Below are positions 1 to 9,311 of a DNA stretch of 64,000 nt, one piece after another. Both the position numbers and the translations under genes were made by a program. The notes beneath the pieces are model-generated. The model did not search any database and was not told the origin of the DNA. It saw only the letters and a list, made by a program, of their open reading frames with translations. The stretch covers positions 1,571,159 through 1,635,158 of the forward strand of contig DF158882.1 of NCBI GenBank assembly GCA_000307305.1. Reading direction: 5' to 3'. Source of the DNA: Enterobacteriaceae bacterium B14. GTDB taxonomy: Bacteria > Pseudomonadota > Gammaproteobacteria > Enterobacterales > Enterobacteriaceae. Position 1 is the first letter of the stretch, and each line of letters starts with the position of its first letter.

Positions 1-78
1 GAATATTAGCTGCGTATCTTTTTAGCGCAGACCCCATAACGATTTTGATCATATGACTCAATCAGTCAGAGGAATAAT
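1..78. other. Intergenic leader of ybeZ operon
   Basis: No coding sequence is seen here. The stretch ends with an AGAGGA ribosome binding site at 68-73, five bases before the TTG start of ybeZ. In E. coli miaB lies just upstream of ybeZ; nothing in these 78 bases is recognisable as the miaB end. Confidence 0.5.
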
Positions 79-1164
79 TTGAACGTCAAAAAAGAAGAGA
101 TATTACTGGAGCCAGCAGACAATCAGCGCCTTATCAATCTCTGTGGCCCTTTTGATGACAACATCAAACAGCTAGAGCGTCGTCTTGGCATCGAAATCCA
201 CCGTCGCGACAATCGCTTCCAGTTAACAGGCAAGGACATTTGCGTCACCGCAGCCGCTGATATCCTTCGAACACTGTATGTTGAAACCGCGCCCGTTCGC
301 GGCGTGATACAGGATATTGAGCCGGAACATTTGCATTTAGCAATCAAAGAAAGCCGCGTGCTAGAGCAATCTGCCGAAGGTTCTGCCGACTACCTCAACA
401 ATCACGGTAAATCGATCAACATCCGTACCAAGCGCGGCATGATTAAGCCCCGCACGCCCAATCAGGCGCAGTACATTACCAATATTCTCTCCCATGACAT
501 CACGTTCGGTGTTGGCCCCGCAGGGACAGGCAAGACGTATCTTGCCGTTGCTGCCGCCGTCGATGCGCTTGAACGTCAGGATATCCGCCGTATTCTGTTA
601 ACTCGCCCTGCCGTTGAAGCAGGCGAAAAACTCGGTTTCCTGCCCGGTGACCTCAGCCAAAAAGTAGACCCTTATTTACGCCCTCTGTACGACGCCCTCT
701 TCGAGATGCTGGGCTTTGAGCGTGTTGAAAAGCTTATGGAGCGCAACATCATTGAAGTCGCACCGCTGGCCTATATGCGCGGGCGCACATTAAATGATGC
801 CTTTATTATTCTGGATGAAAGCCAAAATACCACCATCGAACAGATGAAGATGTTCCTGACGCGTATCGGCTTCAACTCCAAGGCTGTGATTACAGGTGAC
901 ATTACTCAAGTCGATTTACCTCGCAACCTGAAATCAGGTCTGCGCCACGCGATTGAAGTGCTCTCCTCCGTCGATGAGATCAGCTTTAACTACTTCGATA
1001 GTGAAGATGTGGTGCGCCATCCGGTTGTTGCCCGTGTCGTGATAGCTTATGAAGCATGGGAAGCCGAAGACCAGAAGCGCCGCGATGCGCTAGCCGAGCA
1101 ACGCAGATTGGAGTCTCGTCCTCAGACAATTCAAACCGATCAGGCCAATCAGGAGATCAAATGA
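79..1164 (+). CDS. ybeZ: PhoH-like ATPase YbeZ
   Basis: This is a 361-residue cytoplasmic PhoH-family P-loop ATPase. The Walker A motif GPAGTGKT is at residues 146-153 and a Walker B-like FIILDE lies near residue 243. The start is TTG, chosen because AGAGGA sits 5 bases upstream and no ATG fits the family N-terminus. The stop overlaps the ybeY start by four bases (ATGA), so the two are translationally coupled. In the family, YbeZ partners with the YbeY endonuclease in rRNA and ribosome quality control; that role is inferred from homology and operon order. Length and order match E. coli. Confidence 0.95.
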   Translation: MNVKKEEILLEPADNQRLINLCGPFDDNIKQLERRLGIEIHRRDNRFQLTGKDICVTAAADILRTLYVETAPVRGVIQDIEPEHLHLAIKESRVLEQSAEGSADYLNNHGKSINIRTKRGMIKPRTPNQAQYITNILSHDITFGVGPAGTGKTYLAVAAAVDALERQDIRRILLTRPAVEAGEKLGFLPGDLSQKVDPYLRPLYDALFEMLGFERVEKLMERNIIEVAPLAYMRGRTLNDAFIILDESQNTTIEQMKMFLTRIGFNSKAVITGDITQVDLPRNLKSGLRHAIEVLSSVDEISFNYFDSEDVVRHPVVARVVIAYEAWEAEDQKRRDALAEQRRLESRPQTIQTDQANQEIK

Positions 1165-1634
1165 GTCAGGTCATTTTAGATCTACAGATTGCCTGTACAG
1201 AGACTGACGGGCTTCCCACTGAAGCCGATTTTCAGCACTGGCTGGAGAATGTACTGCCCCAGTTTCAGGAGGAGTCCGAAGTCACGATCCGTATTGTTGA
1301 TGAAGCCGAGAGCAATGAGCTAAATCTCACCTATCGTGGTAAAGACTACCCAACCAACGTACTCTCGTTTCCTTTTGAGGCACCGCCTGAAATAGAGCTA
1401 CCTTTGCTCGGCGATATGATAGTCTGTCGTCAGGTCGTAGAGCGGGAAGCAAAGGAACAAAACAAGACTTTATTCGCACATTGGGCGCATATGGTTGTTC
1501 ATGGATGCCTCCATCTGCTAGGGTATGACCATATCAGCGATGATGAAGCTGAGGAAATGGAGTCTTTAGAGATCGACATCATGCAGGGTTTAGGTTATCC
1601 AGACCCTTATGCTGCCGACAAAGACGCTGATTAA
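1161..1634 (+). CDS. ybeY: Endoribonuclease YbeY (rRNA maturation factor)
   Basis: A 157-residue UPF0054 metalloprotein with the zinc motif [11 protein letters not shown]; the metal histidines are H114, H118 and H124. YbeY acts in 16S rRNA 3' end maturation and in removal of defective 70S ribosomes. The start is the ATG at 1161, which overlaps the ybeZ stop and has AGGAG at 1151-1155. A longer frame opening at 1056 runs inside ybeZ and would add a non-conserved extension, so it is rejected. ybeX follows after 16 bases, consistent with one operon. Confidence 0.95.
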   Translation: MSQVILDLQIACTETDGLPTEADFQHWLENVLPQFQEESEVTIRIVDEAESNELNLTYRGKDYPTNVLSFPFEAPPEIELPLLGDMIVCRQVVEREAKEQNKTLFAHWAHMVVHGCLHLLGYDHISDDEAEEMESLEIDIMQGLGYPDPYAADKDAD

Positions 1635-1650
1635 CTAACTAAAAAAATTT

Positions 1651-2526
1651 ATGAGCGACGATCATTCACAAAATAGCGACGGCCCCAGTCCCAAAAAGGG
1701 GTTCTTTTCACTCATCCTTGGACACTTTCACGGTGAACCTAAAAACCGTGACGAGCTCGTTGAGCTAATCCGAGATTCAGAGCAAAACGATCTGATCGAT
1801 CCTGACACCCGCGATATGCTGGAAGGCGTAATGGACATTGCCGAGCAGCGGGTAAGAGACATCATGATCCCACGTTCGCAAATGGTCACCCTAAACCTCA
1901 ACCAATCGTTGGAAGAGTGTTTAGATGTCATTATCGAATCGGCTCACTCCCGTTTTCCTGTGATCAGCGAAGATAAAGATCATATTGAAGGCATTCTGAT
2001 GGCAAAGGATTTGCTGCCGTTTATGCGTAGTGATTCCGAACCCTTCAGCATCGATAAAGTGCTGCGCCCCGCCGTTGTGGTGCCAGAGAGTAAACGCGTC
2101 GATAGAATGCTGAAAGAGTTCCGCTCTCAACGCTATCATATGGCAATCATTGTCGATGAGTTCGGCGGTGTATCAGGCTTAGTCACCATTGAAGATATCC
2201 TAGAGATAATCGTAGGTGAAATTGAGGACGAATATGACGATGAAGAAGATCGTGATATCCGCCAACTAAGTAGACATACCTTCACTGTGCGCGCGCTAAC
2301 ATCAATCGAAGATTTTAACAAAGTCTTCTCCACCCAATTCAGCGATGAAGAAGTTGATACGCTGGGTGGGTTGGTGATGCAGGCGTTTGGGCACCTTCCA
2401 AGCCGTGGTGAAACCATCACTCTGGGTAGCTACTTATTCAAGGTAGCGATGGCGGATAGCCGACGAGTCATTCAACTCCACGTCACTATTCCCAGCGACT
2501 CACCGCAACCACAATTGGAAGATTAA
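1651..2526 (+). CDS. ybeX: CBS-pair protein YbeX/CorC
   Basis: A 291-residue soluble protein with two CBS domains (about residues 70-195) followed by a CorC_HlyC domain at the C-terminus (about 205-285). E. coli CorC/YbeX has been linked to magnesium/cobalt efflux with CorA and, more recently, to ribosome metabolism together with ybeZY. No membrane segment is present, so it is a cytosolic accessory factor. No clear Shine-Dalgarno precedes the ATG (the spacer is A-rich), which suggests it depends on translation of ybeY. lnt begins six bases after its stop. Confidence 0.93.
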   Translation: MSDDHSQNSDGPSPKKGFFSLILGHFHGEPKNRDELVELIRDSEQNDLIDPDTRDMLEGVMDIAEQRVRDIMIPRSQMVTLNLNQSLEECLDVIIESAHSRFPVISEDKDHIEGILMAKDLLPFMRSDSEPFSIDKVLRPAVVVPESKRVDRMLKEFRSQRYHMAIIVDEFGGVSGLVTIEDILEIIVGEIEDEYDDEEDRDIRQLSRHTFTVRALTSIEDFNKVFSTQFSDEEVDTLGGLVMQAFGHLPSRGETITLGSYLFKVAMADSRRVIQLHVTIPSDSPQPQLED

Positions 2527-2532
2527 TCATCC

Positions 2533-4065
2533 ATGATAATTGGTTCATTATTTGAACGCCAACGGGTTCGCCTCCCGTTGGCGTTAGTCTTTGGTGCATC
2601 AGGTACACTCGCTTTTTCACCTTTTGACCTGTGGCCTTTCGCCCTTATTTCCCTCTACGGCTTGCTGTTATTAACCCTGGAGAGAGCAGCAAAACAATCT
2701 GCTGCCATCGGTTTCTTTTGGGGGCTAGGTCTATTTGGTAGCGGTGTTAACTGGGTCTATGTCAGTATTTCCCAGTTTGGCGGCATGCCAATGGCGATTA
2801 ACGTCTTTCTGGTGATTCTCCTCGCTGCCTATCTCTCTCTTTACCCAATGCTATTCGCTGGTTTGCTCGCACGCTTTTGGCCTGCAACAACACCATGGCG
2901 GCTCGTGTTCGCTGCGCCGCTTCTGTGGCAGATAACGGAATTTTTACGCGGTTGGATTTTGACAGGATTCCCGTGGTTGCAGTTTGGCTACAGCCAGATA
3001 GATGGGCCGCTAAAAGGCATCGCCCCCCTCTTCGGCGTCGAAACCATCACGCTGCTACTGCTGATTATCAGTGGGCTATTAGTCATGGCAACCCAAAAGC
3101 GCTGCCTGCGACCACTGCTGATTGCCGTTGCCCTACTCGCCCTATCGTGGCCATTGCGCTATGTTCACTGGTTTACGCCGCAAACCGAGCGCACAACGAA
3201 TATCGCTATGGTTCAGGGGAATATTGCCCAATCGATGAAGTGGGAACCTAGCGCTCTTCAGACAACACTCGACATTTACCTTCAGCACACGCGGGATTAT
3301 TTGGGCAAAGCCTCGATTGTCATCTGGCCTGAGTCTGCCATACCTACAACCGAAGCACAGGAACCACAGTTCCTCGCCTCAATAGATGAGTTACTGCGTA
3401 GCCAAAATACGGCGCTGATTACTGGCGTTGTTGATGCACGCAAAACAAGCAGTGATTTCGATTACTACAATACCGTGATTGTCCTAGGCGATAAAACGCC
3501 TTATCAATACCCGACAAAGAATCGCTATAACAAACACCATCTAGTGCCTTTCGGAGAGTTTGTTCCGCTAGAGACGCTGCTTCGCCCTCTTGCGCCTTTC
3601 TTCGATCTGCCAATGTCATCGTTTAGCCGTGGCAATTATATTCAGTCGCAGCTCAGCGTGAATGGCTATCACCTCACGGCAGCGGTCTGTTACGAAATTA
3701 TTCTGGGTGCACAAGTTCGAGCCAATCTCCATCCAGATACCGACTTTCTATTAACCGTGTCGAATGATGCGTGGTTTGGCAACTCTGTTGGGCCATGGCA
3801 GCATTTCCAAATGGCTCGAATGAGAGCATTGGAGCTCGGCCGACCGCTATTGCGTTCAACTAATAACGGCGTCACGGCAGTCATTAGCCCGACAGGTGAT
3901 ATTGAGGCACAACTACCACAATTTACTGAACAAGTGCTCAGCGCCAACGTTACGCCAACCCGTGGCACAACACCTTATACTCTATTAGGTGCATGGCCAG
4001 CATGGATATTGGCGCTCCTGTTCGGGGGAGTCGCTGTTGTTAAACGCAGAAATCACCGCGTTTAG
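2533..4065 (+). CDS. lnt: Apolipoprotein N-acyltransferase
   Basis: A 510-residue inner-membrane enzyme that transfers the third acyl chain from phospholipid to the N-terminal cysteine of lipoproteins in the periplasmic leaflet. About seven hydrophobic segments occupy residues 12-205 and the C-terminus. A carbon-nitrogen hydrolase domain lies between, and the catalytic triad is visible as E267 (WPESAIP), K334 ([12 protein letters not shown]) and C386 (AVCYEI). It is the last gene of the ybeZ-ybeY-ybeX-lnt operon. Its products include LptE, RlpA and MltB encoded elsewhere in this window. Confidence 0.96.
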   Translation: MIIGSLFERQRVRLPLALVFGASGTLAFSPFDLWPFALISLYGLLLLTLERAAKQSAAIGFFWGLGLFGSGVNWVYVSISQFGGMPMAINVFLVILLAAYLSLYPMLFAGLLARFWPATTPWRLVFAAPLLWQITEFLRGWILTGFPWLQFGYSQIDGPLKGIAPLFGVETITLLLLIISGLLVMATQKRCLRPLLIAVALLALSWPLRYVHWFTPQTERTTNIAMVQGNIAQSMKWEPSALQTTLDIYLQHTRDYLGKASIVIWPESAIPTTEAQEPQFLASIDELLRSQNTALITGVVDARKTSSDFDYYNTVIVLGDKTPYQYPTKNRYNKHHLVPFGEFVPLETLLRPLAPFFDLPMSSFSRGNYIQSQLSVNGYHLTAAVCYEIILGAQVRANLHPDTDFLLTVSNDAWFGNSVGPWQHFQMARMRALELGRPLLRSTNNGVTAVISPTGDIEAQLPQFTEQVLSANVTPTRGTTPYTLLGAWPAWILALLFGGVAVVKRRNHRV

Positions 4066-4082
4066 CTCAAGAAGACCAAGAT

Positions 4083-4123
4083 AAAAAAAGCGGGGCCGTT
4101 GATTTCAACGACTCCGCTTTTTT
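4083..4123. terminator. Bidirectional Rho-independent terminator lnt/prfH
   Basis: A GC-rich inverted repeat (GCGGgGcCGTTGA paired with TCAACGaCtCCGC, loop TT) is flanked by A7 on the left and T7 on the right. It can therefore stop lnt from the left and prfH from the right. Confidence 0.85.
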
Positions 4124-4143
4124 ATTTATCAATAGCTATTTAG

Positions 4144-4761
4144 CTAAACAGATTTAAATGCACTGCCTTTAAATACCCTTCCAGCATTTCCCCGCTCCAC
4201 CTGATGGTGGAACATCCTGCGCTCTGCCTTCAAGTCTGCCATCTGCCCTTGCAGTTGTTGCTCCAACTTATGTTCAATCAACAATCGAGCCAAACGCCGA
4301 TTCGCATGTTGGCTACGCTCCGTCTGTACTTTCACAGAGATACCGCTAGCGATATGAGTTGCTCTGATAGCCGAATCCGTCTTATTCACATGCTGACCGC
4401 CTGGCCCAGAAGACTTGATAGCCTCAAAACGGATATCGCTTTCTGCTAATACCTCCGGTGTAGAGAAACGAGCAACGCCGATAAACCAGTTTTTGCGGGA
4501 GTGAGTTGGTCGGTAAGGACTTTCACTAATCCACTGCAATGAACCACACCAGTTTGAGGAAAACACCTCAGCTTTCTCACCAGAAAGTGAGAGCAGAACG
4601 GAGCGTAATGTTTCAGGTCTGCGCCCGATCTCTTCTTCGAGGATATCGACCTGAACATCGCTCTCTTTAGCCTCCTGAATCAGGCGTGCTAACGCCTTAG
4701 CCACGGCTAAACAGCATTCATCCGGCCCCTGAGCTGAGGAGATTTGCAGTAAAATACTCAT
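4144..4761 (-). CDS. prfH: Peptide chain release factor H homolog PrfH
   Basis: A 205-residue class I release-factor paralogue. It keeps the catalytic GGQ at residues 121-123, within [17 protein letters not shown], and the following conserved RSQHANR stretch. It lacks the stop-codon recognition domain of RF1/RF2, which is the defining feature of PrfH. Published work on PrfH shows that it rescues ribosomes stalled by cleavage in the 16S decoding centre, after which the partner RtcB ligates the rRNA. Its ATG overlaps the rtcB stop by four bases (4758-4761), so the pair is co-translated. It sits between lnt and gltI, where E. coli K-12 has nothing comparable, which suggests acquisition as a cassette. 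Confidence 0.92.
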   Translation of the reverse strand: MSILLQISSAQGPDECCLAVAKALARLIQEAKESDVQVDILEEEIGRRPETLRSVLLSLSGEKAEVFSSNWCGSLQWISESPYRPTHSRKNWFIGVARFSTPEVLAESDIRFEAIKSSGPGGQHVNKTDSAIRATHIASGISVKVQTERSQHANRRLARLLIEHKLEQQLQGQMADLKAERRMFHHQVERGNAGRVFKGSAFKSV

Positions 4762-5894
4762 CCGTGTTCCCCTCTGTTTTTATACGTTAACACCGGCTTC
4801 AAACGAGCTATGAGTTCAATCAATCCCGCCTGCTGCATGGCTTCAATCACGCTATCTATTGGCTTATAAGCCTCTGGTGCCTCTTGATAAATCAGTTGTC
4901 GATCACCACAAATCACTCGGCTACCAAACCGTGTTTTCTCTAATTGCTCAACACGATAACGCCCAGAAAGGCGCTCTTTGCACTCAGAACGCATCCACTT
5001 TCGCCCAGCACCATGGGCCAGAGAGAGCAGGCTCACTTCAGTTGGTAGTGGCCTAACGACATAACTATAATCCCCACGAGAACCGGGAACGATCACCGCC
5101 CCCATGTTCGATGGCGTAGCCCCTTTTCGATGCAGCCAACCCGCTACACCGTTCACCGTTTCTGCTTCCACCAAATTGTGATGAACATTGAGTAGTACCT
5201 CACCTTCAGCACGCCAGCTTTTAAGCATCCGCAGAGCAATCAGCTTGCGATTAACGACGGCATAATCGAGCGCCTGTTGATGCCGTGCCAGATAAGCCTC
5301 ACACTCTGGTGTATTCTCTTCAATGCCTCGATGGCCAAATACTTCGATATGTTCTGCCAAAATAGCCTGGCCTAATCCACGCGAACCGCTATGAACTAAT
5401 AATTGAAGCTGCTTTTTGTCCAGCCCGAGTGCTAATGCGGCTTCCGAGTCATAAATTTCATCCAATTGCTGTAACTCAGCAAAATGATTACCACCGCCAA
5501 TCGTCCCTAAAGAACGTTCGAAGCCCGAAGAGACAAGGCCTGATATATCTGCTTCATCCAACCATTCAGGTTCAAGTGGCTGATCGATATTGCCCAGTTT
5601 CTTCTCCAGCTTATCAATGTTCAATTTACTGGTGCTGATATCCGTCTGTAGCAACGCCATCCCACAACCAATGTCATTACCAACCAAGGCAGGATAGAGC
5701 CGTTGATGTGAAAAGAAAGCTGCGCCAATGGGATAGCCCCGCCCAGGATGCAGATCGGGCATTCCGACGACCTGAACCATCTGCGGCAATTGTGCTGTTG
5801 TTTGTAATTGCTGGATCGCTTTACCTTCAATCCAAGTTTGTTCTGTAGCGATCGTAGAGACGCCATCAGAGATAGAGCGAATAGAGTTGCCCAT
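4758..5894 (-). CDS. rtcB: RtcB-family RNA ligase (PrfH-associated type)
   Basis: A ~378-residue RtcB ligase. The metal and guanylylation motifs are visible in order: [35 protein letters not shown] and [12 protein letters not shown], the last holding the histidine that takes GMP. RtcB joins 2',3'-cyclic phosphate and 5'-OH RNA ends. At about 380 residues it is shorter than the archetypal E. coli RtcB of the rtcBA operon, as expected for the PrfH-linked group. An upstream ATG at 5906 would add four residues, but the ATG at 5894 (MGNSIR) has a GGATTGG sequence upstream and is preferred. The gene is followed directly by prfH. Confidence 0.92.
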   Translation of the reverse strand: MGNSIRSISDGVSTIATEQTWIEGKAIQQLQTTAQLPQMVQVVGMPDLHPGRGYPIGAAFFSHQRLYPALVGNDIGCGMALLQTDISTSKLNIDKLEKKLGNIDQPLEPEWLDEADISGLVSSGFERSLGTIGGGNHFAELQQLDEIYDSEAALALGLDKKQLQLLVHSGSRGLGQAILAEHIEVFGHRGIEENTPECEAYLARHQQALDYAVVNRKLIALRMLKSWRAEGEVLLNVHHNLVEAETVNGVAGWLHRKGATPSNMGAVIVPGSRGDYSYVVRPLPTEVSLLSLAHGAGRKWMRSECKERLSGRYRVEQLEKTRFGSRVICGDRQLIYQEAPEAYKPIDSVIEAMQQAGLIELIARLKPVLTYKNRGEHG

Positions 5895-5924
5895 ATACCA
5901 ATCCATATTTTTGGAAAAATAGAC

Positions 5925-6121
5925 TCGTCATACTTCAAGTTGCAGAGGTATCAGATACGCTCAGTACTCGGCTTATTTATTAGCCTAACCCCTTCAGGGC
6001 CACTGTCATCAGCGTTCAAAGCGGTTCCAAACAGAATTGTCGCCCCAGCCGTATTTAGCTATGCATTTAGGGGGGGTTACTTCCTCGTCGCCCTGCTACA
6101 ACTCAAATTATTTTGAGTGTA
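5925..6121. repeat. Enterobacterial extragenic inverted-repeat element
   Basis: The left end reads TACTTCAAGTTGCAG near 5934. The right end, near 6092-6119, reads as its inverted partner (CTGCTACAACTCAAATTATTTTGAGT). Such ends with a core of about 100-200 bases resemble the dispersed, non-coding palindromic elements found in Yersinia, Serratia and Pectobacterium genomes. The family assignment is from recollection of these ends. No transposase is present. The element lies in the transcribed space between the structured leader and rtcB. Confidence 0.5.
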
Positions 6122-6133
6122 AAAAATAGTGTG

Positions 6134-6200
6134 GCAGGCAAACCGGGCAGAGATCGATACGCCGCTAGGCGTGAAGAGGGTTACTGCTGGGTGAGCCTGC
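6134..6200 (-). promoter_or_regulatory. Long stem-loop in the rtcB-prfH leader, possible attenuator
   Basis: Read on the minus strand, GCAGGC (6200-6195) pairs with GCCTGC (6139-6134). An ACCcaGCAG/CTGCccGGT stem lies inside, and a perfect ACGCC-TAGC-GGCGT hairpin (6172-6159) is at the centre. The base of the stem is followed by CACACTA and a six-T run (6126-6121), so it could act as an intrinsic terminator. The 14-codon ORF just upstream ends inside the 5' arm, the geometry expected of translation-controlled attenuation. Function is inferred. Confidence 0.45.
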
Positions 6201-6225
6201 AAAGAGTTGTCATTGTCTGTTTCAT
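6181..6225 (-). CDS. 14-codon leader-like ORF upstream of rtcB
   Basis: The frame encodes MKQTMTTLCRLTQQ and is preceded by AAAGGAGGA, a near-perfect ribosome binding site, about seven bases before the ATG at 6225. It points the same way as rtcB-prfH, and its stop lies within the 5' arm of the stem-loop at 6134-6200. No known leader peptide is recognised. The strong ribosome binding site is the main reason to believe it is translated; conservation in relatives is untested. Confidence 0.4.
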   Translation of the reverse strand: MKQTMTTLCRLTQQ

Positions 6226-6240
6226 AATCATTCCTCCTTT

Positions 6241-6630
6241 GCAGTCAATAAGATAAAAATCGGCGCGATATTACCCAGTGAAAAGATAAATAGCAAGATT
6301 ATTTATGCACTGCACACCCTATTTACCTTAACAGTGGCATACCAATTGCTACTTATATACCGAGTGCCATAGAAACAGGCTGTTTCTATATGGTTGAAAC
6401 ACTCATGACAATTTTTCGCATAATAAAAGAGATCACTAAGCACCAAAGAGGTGCAACACAGTAAAACTGCCTTATCTGAGTGCGGTCAATGTCTCAAAAA
6501 CAAACAAATTCTTATCAAATTATTCACATTAGTCTATTTTTAGACAGGTACTGGTTGTGATTTTTACCTCTCATAACCCTCATTGAAAAGTAAAAAGCAA
6601 TGACTGAAATAACAGCATAGGAGCTGAACC
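6241..6630. other. Divergent intergenic region rtcB leader / gltI
   Basis: There is no ORF of note. The region is AT-rich and should hold the promoters for both the minus-strand rtcB leader and gltI. An ACA-rich run around 6493-6508 (AAAAACAAACAAAT) resembles targets of the small RNA GcvB, which represses gltI in Salmonella and E. coli; this is an inference from composition only. A TAGGAGC ribosome binding site for gltI is at 6618-6624. Confidence 0.4.
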
Positions 6631-7527
6631 ATGCAAGTGCGCAAATTGGTATTATCCTTACTATTAGTTGGTATGGCAGGCGGCATTGCTCAGGCAGAAG
6701 AGCTGACCGGAACATTAAAGAAAATTAGCGATAATGGTGTTATCGTCGTCGGTCACCGCGAATCCTCTGTTCCTTTCTCCTATTATGACAATCAACAAAA
6801 AGTGGTGGGATACTCGCAGGATTATTCCAACCTCATCGTCGATGCCGTGAAGAAAAAGCTGAATAACCCTCAGTTGCAAGTCAAACTGCTACCCATTACC
6901 TCACAAAACCGTATTCCGCTCCTGCAAAACGGAACATTTGATTTTGAATGTGGCTCTACTACCAACAATTTAGAACGTCAGAAACAAGTTGCCTTCTCTG
7001 ACACCATATTTGTTGTTGACACACGTCTGCTGGCTAAAAAAGACTCTAGCATCAAAGAGTTTGCTGACTTGAAAGACAAAACTGCCGTAGTGACCTCAGG
7101 GACGACCTCAGAAATTCTGCTGAATAAGCTGAATGAAAAAGAGAAACTAAACATGCGCATCATCAGCGCCAAAGACCACGGGGACTCTTTCCGTACTCTG
7201 GAAAGCGGCCGTGCAGTGGCCTTTATGATGGATGATGCCCTGTTGGCTGGCGAACGTGCTAAGGCAAAAAAACCTGACCAGTGGGTGATTACAGGCACCG
7301 CGCAATCTCAGGAAGCCTACGGCTGTATGCTGCGTAAAGACGATAGCGAATTCAAAAAACTGATCGATGAGACTATCGCCCAAGCTCAAACATCAGGCGT
7401 GGCTGAGAAATCTTTCGAGCGCTGGTTTAAACAACCAATCCCACCGAAGAATCTGAATCTCAACTTTGATCTCTCCGATACGATGAAAGCGCTATTTAAA
7501 GCACCAAACGATAAAGCATTAAATTAG
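6631..7527 (+). CDS. gltI: Glutamate/aspartate ABC transporter substrate-binding protein
   Basis: A 298-residue periplasmic binding protein with a cleavable signal peptide (residues 1-22, ending AQA). The family 3 solute-binding fold contains the typical GHRESSVPFSYYD, CGSTTNN and TSGTTSE segments. It delivers L-glutamate and L-aspartate to the GltJK permease. The start ATG has TAGGAGC upstream. It is separated from gltJ by about 330 bases that look like the SroC small-RNA region, so gltI is expected to be made in excess over the membrane parts. Confidence 0.95.
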   Translation: MQVRKLVLSLLLVGMAGGIAQAEELTGTLKKISDNGVIVVGHRESSVPFSYYDNQQKVVGYSQDYSNLIVDAVKKKLNNPQLQVKLLPITSQNRIPLLQNGTFDFECGSTTNNLERQKQVAFSDTIFVVDTRLLAKKDSSIKEFADLKDKTAVVTSGTTSEILLNKLNEKEKLNMRIISAKDHGDSFRTLESGRAVAFMMDDALLAGERAKAKKPDQWVITGTAQSQEAYGCMLRKDDSEFKKLIDETIAQAQTSGVAEKSFERWFKQPIPPKNLNLNFDLSDTMKALFKAPNDKALN

Positions 7528-7690
7528 TCGTTATAAACAACAAGCAAATGGCGATTTAACCCCGCTGTTTGATCTGTTGGGCAGGCAGGAAAACAAATCA
7601 CATTCGTGTGATGGGTAAAGCAAGTTATATAAAAACAGAGGGAAGCAGTATATCCCGTTCGTTCCGGGGCATACTGCTATCTCCTCACGT
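7500..7690 (+). ncRNA. sroC: SroC-like small RNA in the gltI-gltJ spacer
   Basis: In E. coli and Salmonella the gltI-gltJ spacer yields SroC, an RNA processed from the gltI transcript that sponges GcvB. The same spacer here is about 330 bases with no ORF of note. It contains a hairpin with a UUCG tetraloop (ATCACA-TTCG-TGTGAT, 7597-7612) and a strong imperfect hairpin (AGCAGTAT...ATACTGCT with an inner CCCG/CGGG, 7644-7678). Synteny and structure support the call. The ends are approximate because no alignment could be run. Confidence 0.55.
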
Positions 7691-7843
7691 AACACTTCCC
7701 CACCACTCATCAACCAACAACATCTTGCTCAAGGTCATATTCAAAGGGCACAAATAACAACAACCGACAAAAAATTATGCAGTGCTACGGCTCATAGGCA
7801 ATGGGGTTATGTCAATTTTCAGGGTAGAGGTTCTACTCATCGC
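7691..7843. other. gltI-gltJ spacer, 3' part
   Basis: No gene is seen. Two CA-rich patches, around 7706-7722 and 7755-7775 (ACAACAACCGACAAAAAA), look like unstructured sequence able to bind the GU-rich arm of GcvB. The gltJ ribosome binding site GGAG is at 7846-7849. Confidence 0.35.
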
Positions 7844-7855
7844 GTGGAGTTCATC

Positions 7856-8596
7856 ATGTCTATAGATTGGAACTGGGGAATATTTTTACAAGCAGCCCCA
7901 TTTGGCAACACCACCTATCTTGGTTGGCTGTGGTCTGGGTTTCAAGTCACTATTGCAGTATCCCTGTGCGCATGGATTATAGCGTTCATTGTCGGATCGC
8001 TGTTCGGTATTTTGCGCACAGTACCTAATAAGTTTCTATCGACTCTCGGTGCATGTTATGTCGAGCTTTTCCGTAATGTACCGCTGATCGTCCAATTCTT
8101 TACTTGGTATTTGGTCGTTCCTGAGCTACTGCCAGAAAATCTCGGCATTTGGTTCAAGAGTGAGCTGGAACCTAACATTCAGTTCTTCTTATCATCCGTC
8201 ATCTGCCTTGGTCTATTTAGCGCATCCAGAGTCTGTGAACAGGTAAGAGCAGGTGTTCAATCACTCCCAAAAGGGCAAACTGCCGCTGGGTTGGCGCTAG
8301 GGTTAACGCTACCGCAAACATATCGCCATATCCTGCTGCCTAATGCTTATCGGGTCATCATCCCTCCGATAACGTCTGAAATGCTGAATCTGGTAAAAAA
8401 CTCGGCTATCGCCTCAACAATTGGTCTGCTGGACATGTCTGCTCAGGCAGGAAAAATCCTGGATTACTCCGCACACGCCTATGAATCTTTCACTGCGATT
8501 TCATTGGGTTACATCCTGATTAGTTTAACTATCATGCTCATAATGCGTCTCATTGAAAAGAGAACGCAACTTGCAGGCAATGTAGGAAGCAAATGA
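7856..8596 (+). CDS. gltJ: Glutamate/aspartate ABC transporter permease GltJ
   Basis: A 246-residue inner-membrane permease of the HisM/GlnP type. About five membrane spans are present, and the cytoplasmic EAA loop, which docks the ATPase, is in the SLPKGQTAAGLALGLTLPQ region. The start is set at the ATG at 7856 (MSIDWNWGIF), which gives the E. coli length and has GGAG six bases upstream. A GTG at 7844 in the same frame is less likely. It forms a heterodimer with GltK. Confidence 0.94.
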   Translation: MSIDWNWGIFLQAAPFGNTTYLGWLWSGFQVTIAVSLCAWIIAFIVGSLFGILRTVPNKFLSTLGACYVELFRNVPLIVQFFTWYLVVPELLPENLGIWFKSELEPNIQFFLSSVICLGLFSASRVCEQVRAGVQSLPKGQTAAGLALGLTLPQTYRHILLPNAYRVIIPPITSEMLNLVKNSAIASTIGLLDMSAQAGKILDYSAHAYESFTAISLGYILISLTIMLIMRLIEKRTQLAGNVGSK

Positions 8597-8636
8597 TGAA
8601 AGGATCAATAAAGAGCAATAATGTGGGGAGTCAATA

Positions 8637-9311
8637 ATGTACGAATTTGATTGGAGTTCAATTGTTCCTAGCTTCCCCTATCTGCTACAAGGGATGATGA
8701 TCACCTTAAAAATCACGGTGACCACAGTAGTCTTTGGGATTATCTGGGGAACTATCTTGGCGGTAATGCGGATATCCACATTTAAGCCACTATCTTGGTT
8801 TGCCGCACTGTACGTCAACTTATTCCGCTCTTTGCCGCTGGTCATGGTTTTGCTATGGTTCTATTTGGTTGTTCCCAGCCTGCTGCAACAGGTGCTTGGC
8901 ATATCGCCTAAAACAGATATTCGTTTAATCTCAGCTATGGTTGCCTTCGCACTCTTCGAGGCAGCCTTCTATTCAGAGATTATTCGTGCAGGTATTCAGA
9001 GTATCTCTAAGGGCCAATCATCCGCTGCGCTGGCATTGGGGATGACGCAGTGGCAAACCATGCGTTTAGTCATCCTGCCGCAGGCCTTCCGGACGATGGT
9101 GCCATTACTTCTCACTCAAGGTATTGTTCTCTTTCAGGATACCTCTCTGGTTTATGTACTCAGTTTGGCTGATTTCTTCCGTACCGCATCGACGATTGGC
9201 GAGCGAGACGGAACTCAGGTTGAGATGATCTTGTTTGCTGGCTTCGTGTACTTCATTATTAGTATTTCGGCCTCTATGTTAGTTAATTATTTGAAGAAAA
9301 GGACTGTTTGA
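8637..9311 (+). CDS. gltK: Glutamate/aspartate ABC transporter permease GltK
   Basis: A 224-residue integral membrane permease, the same length as in E. coli, with five hydrophobic spans and the EAA-type loop [19 protein letters not shown]. Its ribosome binding site GGGGAG precedes the ATG. The TGA stop shares one base with the gltL ATG (TGATG), so gltK and gltL are coupled. It pairs with GltJ to form the transmembrane channel for acidic amino acids. Confidence 0.95.
   Translation: MYEFDWSSIVPSFPYLLQGMMITLKITVTTVVFGIIWGTILAVMRISTFKPLSWFAALYVNLFRSLPLVMVLLWFYLVVPSLLQQVLGISPKTDIRLISAMVAFALFEAAFYSEIIRAGIQSISKGQSSAALALGMTQWQTMRLVILPQAFRTMVPLLLTQGIVLFQDTSLVYVLSLADFFRTASTIGERDGTQVEMILFAGFVYFIISISASMLVNYLKKRTV

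Noticed and set aside
6134..6200. tRNA-like or YrlA-like RNA near rtcB
   Set aside because: Y RNA-like genes accompany some rtcB operons, but this fold lacks D- and T-arm sequences; a simple nested stem-loop is the better description.
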